Assembly (NCBI GenBank): GCA_041554195.1 | Contig: JBFFMJ010000006.1 | Span: forward strand, 135,521 to 199,520 | DNA: 64,000 bases | From: JAPHSX01 sp041554195 | GTDB lineage: Bacteria; Pseudomonadota; Gammaproteobacteria; Thiohalomonadales; Thiohalomonadaceae | Reading direction: 5' to 3' | Shown here: one piece after another, positions 61,057 to 64,000 of the stretch | Position numbering within the stretch: the first letter of the stretch is position 1 | How the letters are laid out: each line of letters begins with the position of its first letter | Translations under genes and position numbers: made by a program | Notes under the pieces: generated by a model | Told to the model about the DNA's origin: nothing | Databases searched by the model: none | The model's input: only the letters and a program-made list of their open reading frames with translations

Positions 61057-62460
61057 TCAGTGGCCGACATCGACGCCAACGCGATTGGAGGGGATGGAGT
61101 CCCCCGCACCATTGCACGCGATGACTCGGTAATACCACCGCCCTGGCCCGGGGCGATCACTAAAAAGTGGTAGTGCGCTGACGAGAGTCCTGTCTGGCGC
61201 CTGCTGTGGTGTTGCGTCATGGATGTCCTTGGCGACGGTCTCCCATTTGCCGCTCTCACCTTGTCGCCGCTCTACCCGATAGCCGCTCGCGCCAGCCGCT
61301 CCCTGCCAGCTGATGGCGCCGGGATCACTGAAGGGGAGCAGGATGGGAGCCTCGGGGGGAGGTTCAGCTGGCACCGTGCGCCCCTGGATGGCATAGGCGC
61401 CTGCGCGCAGTTCCACAAAGATCTCCTCCTCTCCGCGCGGTTTGGTGGTAGCGAAACCGGGGTAGTGGAGTGAGTCACTCTCGCCGTTGAAATCGGCGTG
61501 GTAATAGAAGCCACCACGCTCACTGTGAAAGCGCAGTGACCAGGCGAGACTTCCCACCGCCGCTGATTTGATGGTGCGCGTGATGATATCGCGCACCGCA
61601 TAGGGATCTCCCACAGGGCTGAACTCACCATAGAGGTAGCCCTTGCCCAGTTCCGCAGCGCGCTCTGCAAACCTGTCGAATCTGTCATCCGTGTAGTGGG
61701 TGGTGAGGATATCGATGTTGGGATCGGCAAGAGCGGCGTAGGAGAGCTGCTTGTGACCGCCGTCGATGAGCAGATGGTTGGCATCGTGGTGCCTGATGAA
61801 AGCGGCCATCTCGTGCAGCCAGCCGTCGCTAGCGCTCTCGATCTCGTTGCCCAATTCCCAGGCGAGGATGGTCGGGTCCTCCTTGTAAAGCCTCCCAGTG
61901 ACGGTATTGCGGCGGTTGAGGAGCCAGAGCAGGAACTCCTGAAAGGCGCTACGCGCCCTGGCATCGTCCCAGAACTCAGGGGCGTTGACCAGCCGCGCCC
62001 ACTCGGCATGGCCACCGAACCACTGCCACTCATCCACCAGTGGGATGATAACGCGAAGATGGTACTCTTCGGCGATAGCCAGGCCGCGATCCATGTCGCG
62101 GAACAGCTCCTCGTGGTAGGCGATGCTACCGTTATGGTCGTAGATATGGGCCAATTTCCCATCTACGTTGCGCCCTCCTTCGACGGAGAAGGGATAGACA
62201 CGCAACACCTGTCCGCCCAGGTACGCCACGGTACGCGCTGCATCGCGCTGTTCGAACTCCGTCACCCGGTGCCAGGCGGGGCTCTGCGCTGTAGCACGAT
62301 CCTCGATAATGAAATAGTTGGGGATGTTGACGGAGATGAAGCGAAAGCGCTTGCTGCCGTCACGCAGTTCGGCGCCGTTACGGGTAATGAAATGGTCGAA
62401 GCCCACTACCGATGACGACGTCAGCAACAGCAGCAGTGCAAGTGACACACCTCTCAACAT
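61057..62460 (-). CDS. Secreted glycoside hydrolase, GH5-like
   Basis: 467 residues with a signal peptide (GVSLALLLLLTSSSVVG). The (beta/alpha)8 domain runs to about 375: E206 in ILAWELGNEIES is the likely acid/base and E279 in LYGEFSPVG the likely nucleophile. A Tyr-His pair, THYTDD, also fits. This suggests a GH5 (endo-mannanase or glucanase type) or a close clan-A family. The last about 90 residues are a fibronectin-III-like domain ending in NGAGDSIPSNRVGV. The substrate cannot be told from sequence. It is convergent with the hemerythrin gene, 4 bases apart. Confidence 0.85.
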   Translation of the reverse strand: MLRGVSLALLLLLTSSSVVGFDHFITRNGAELRDGSKRFRFISVNIPNYFIIEDRATAQSPAWHRVTEFEQRDAARTVAYLGGQVLRVYPFSVEGGRNVDGKLAHIYDHNGSIAYHEELFRDMDRGLAIAEEYHLRVIIPLVDEWQWFGGHAEWARLVNAPEFWDDARARSAFQEFLLWLLNRRNTVTGRLYKEDPTILAWELGNEIESASDGWLHEMAAFIRHHDANHLLIDGGHKQLSYAALADPNIDILTTHYTDDRFDRFAERAAELGKGYLYGEFSPVGDPYAVRDIITRTIKSAAVGSLAWSLRFHSERGGFYYHADFNGESDSLHYPGFATTKPRGEEEIFVELRAGAYAIQGRTVPAEPPPEAPILLPFSDPGAISWQGAAGASGYRVERRQGESGKWETVAKDIHDATPQQAPDRTLVSALPLFSDRPGPGRWYYRVIACNGAGDSIPSNRVGVDVGH

Positions 62461-63116
62461 GGCGGCTCCATCGTGATGGTAGGCAAGAGCATTAGCTAAT
62501 GGGAAAGAACCTCATCAAAGAGTAGCGGAGAAGAGGCAATGTGTCGTCCGCGAAATAGGCCGAGGCCGCTCGGTTTGAGATCGGGGATGAGCAAATTAAC
62601 GAGGGCAGAGTTAGACCCGTTCACATCACTGTATCTTATGAAAAATCAATGATATAGAGAATTACTACCCCGCCATACACAGCTAGCACGTCGTGATACG
62701 CAAATAGCCCTTTTTCTGCTAAAACACGGTATGTGCCATGATGTTCTCTGCAACAACGCTAGCGCGTCGTACCACCCTATGAGCTAGGGAGTCCGCGCCG
62801 GTCTCCGTCAACCTCCCAGTCACCGCCTCAACAGCTCTCACGACTCTTTAGCGACCGCTGAAGACATTATGAGTATGCTGTGACCTCGTCTGCTAAACGC
62901 CGATCAGCAGAAATGCTAGCGACCAACGATTACTCTACAGGTGCCAAATCAGAAACTACTACGACTTACTCTGTTGTTACGTTTTATACCTTTATATCCA
63001 TAACAGACCGAAACATGAACCATGTTTCAGTTAGTGACTAAATAAAAGTATCGAGAATATTTCTCTGTTCTGGTTTTTCTTCATCCTTTACAGTAGAAAA
63101 AGGCATCCTGACTTGC
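62461..63116. other. Intergenic, nothing seen
   Basis: About 650 bases. No gene of credible coding character is visible. I did not recognise an RNA. Confidence 0.4.
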
Positions 63117-63398
63117 TTATTGCTGAGACTTTTTAATGTATGCGCGAGCTCGATTAACCTTATCAATACAGTTTGGGTATTTCCCAAATTCCGATTGTAT
63201 TTTAGCCGCCCCCAGTAAACTTGCAGCCTTGGAGTATTCCACAGTTCCACCAAATCCTTTTGTATTTGCGTAATCCAATTCTTTATATGCCGCTCTTAAT
63301 CCAGAATCACATTGTTTTGCTTGAGAGCTATTTGGGTTTCCTGCACACCCAAGGTTCGCAATGGCAAGTGTAATCAAAACAGGTATTGTATATCTCAT
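63117..63398 (-). CDS. Small lipoprotein, unknown
   Basis: 93 residues. An N-terminal lipobox (TLAIANLGC, Cys 18) marks a lipoprotein. The mature part, from about residue 30, is amphipathic helix-rich (LRAAYKELDYANTKGFGG, YSKAASLLGAAKIQSEFGKY, VNRARAYIKKSQQ), similar in style to DUF4398-type lipoproteins. The function is unknown. GAGGTT is 8 bases before the ATG. It probably sits in the inner leaflet of the outer membrane. Confidence 0.8.
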   Translation of the reverse strand: MRYTIPVLITLAIANLGCAGNPNSSQAKQCDSGLRAAYKELDYANTKGFGGTVEYSKAASLLGAAKIQSEFGKYPNCIDKVNRARAYIKKSQQ

Positions 63399-63854
63399 AC
63401 TGATAACCTCGAATTAAATAGCAAAAAACAATGAGTATCGAACCAATGGCAGTGTAGGCAAAGTATACAACATAACAACTATCTATATTTCACCAGTGAA
63501 GTGCGGTAAGTGGGTGTAATTCGTTCGTCGTGCCACCTATGCAAGCAGCATGATATAAAGCCAGTTACCATCTTAATAGTTTCGATATGTTTGAGTTTAT
63601 CTCATCTACTCCCCATAGAACAAATCCCACTACCATCATCTGCGAAGCGTATGCTTTGAATGTTATACAACTGTTCACAATCTCTATATCAGATTTTATA
63701 AAGTTCAGAAATCAGGGATTAAGATTACTGCCCTATTATTGTCTCTTAGCGGACATTTTTATAGTATCGATGGATGTCTGCTTGTGGCCGGATAGCGACC
63801 ATCTAGCTCTGCTACCACACTTGGTTTCCATACAACCAACATGAGGAAGCCGCC
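63399..63854. other. Intergenic, nothing seen
   Basis: About 450 bases. A plus-strand open frame at 63587-63844 has no recognisable features or ribosome site, so I reject it. Confidence 0.4.
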
Positions 63855-64000
63855 ATGAATTCTACATTTCCCTTTGGATCTGATGTTAATACCCATACGC
63901 CCTGGAATAAAGGTGCTCTCGTAGGCCAGAAAAAGCCCCTGAAGCTCAGAGAGATATGGGCAATACGCACCAAATTGCAGATAGCACGCAAGATCAGGGA
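63855..64000 (+). CDS. Tyrosine recombinase/integrase, 5' part (cut by window)
   Basis: About 48 residues are visible. The start MNSTFPFGSDVNTHTPWNKG and LVGQKKPLKLREIWAIRTKL matches the opening of a family of small tyrosine-type integrases in proteobacteria. The catalytic residues lie beyond the window. GAGG precedes the ATG by about 8 bases. It may mark a mobile element at the right edge. Confidence 0.75.
   Translation, partial: MNSTFPFGSDVNTHTPWNKGALVGQKKPLKLREIWAIRTKLQIARKIR

Noticed and set aside
63587..63844. 85-codon plus frame
   Set aside because: No recognisable feature or ribosome site; the integrase gene begins just after it with a better site.
1..64000. CRISPR arrays or rRNA/tRNA genes
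   Set aside because: I saw no regularly spaced short repeats and no sequence that folds as a tRNA or matches rRNA.

Overview
The window looks like a stretch of a gammaproteobacterial chromosome, probably from a sulfur-oxidising or halotolerant lineage. The evidence is a DsrC/TusE-family protein, a sucrose operon with amylosucrase as in halotolerant methanotrophs, gammaproteobacterial RtcB/archease, several c-di-GMP proteins and a TonB receptor with YfiR. I could not run any database search, so family names rest on motifs and remembered family sequences.

Layout. 0.2-2.7 kb: a YbhB-like protein and an archease-RtcB RNA-ligase pair. 3.1-5.4 kb: a DUF1611 P-loop protein coupled to an ornithine/alanine-racemase-like PLP enzyme. 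5.5-9.9 kb: a small basic protein, an MFS transporter, a DgcZ-like diguanylate cyclase whose zinc site looks broken, and a tandem HD-GYP protein. 10.1-15.9 kb: sucrose-phosphate synthase, sucrose phosphatase, fructokinase and amylosucrase, a complete sucrose synthesis and use operon. 16.1-18.3 kb: a membrane protein with a LecA-like C-terminal domain and a DUF4386 protein. 18.4-24.8 kb: a six-gene, translationally coupled operon (ord-ortA-ortB-oraS-oraE-orr) for oxidative ornithine breakdown, a pathway known mainly from anaerobic Firmicutes. It has its own racemase, paralogous to the one at 4.3 kb. 24.9-26.5 kb: a fused phosphotransferase/P-loop kinase.

27.5-32.6 kb: TonB receptor, YfiR and a CHASE8-like hybrid histidine kinase. 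33.3-35.1 kb: a membrane HD-GYP protein and a small membrane protein. 35.6-48.6 kb: two convergent gene sets that I think form one uncharacterised lipid-type pathway. The plus set is UbiA-like, PEP-utilising enzyme, DUF3419 (BtaA-like), polyprenol-kinase-like, double GNAT and OleC-like AMP ligase. The minus set is a PP-loop amidotransferase, an acyl-ACP-reductase domain fused to an unknown N-terminal domain, and an SDR. Copies of a roughly 85-bp dispersed repeat lie at 33.0 and 48.7 kb, outside this block, and an rpoH 3' fragment lies just beyond the right copy.

49.2-58.3 kb is accessory: a giant ankyrin protein, a pentapeptide protein beginning inside a perfect palindrome, an SH3/DUF4116 repeat protein coupled to a Wzy/PglL-type ligase, a small zinc-ribbon-like protein and an MFS remnant. 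58.4-62.5 kb: a LysR regulator divergent from HPP, DsrC-like and hemerythrin genes, followed by a GH5-like hydrolase. The right edge holds a small lipoprotein and the start of a tyrosine recombinase.
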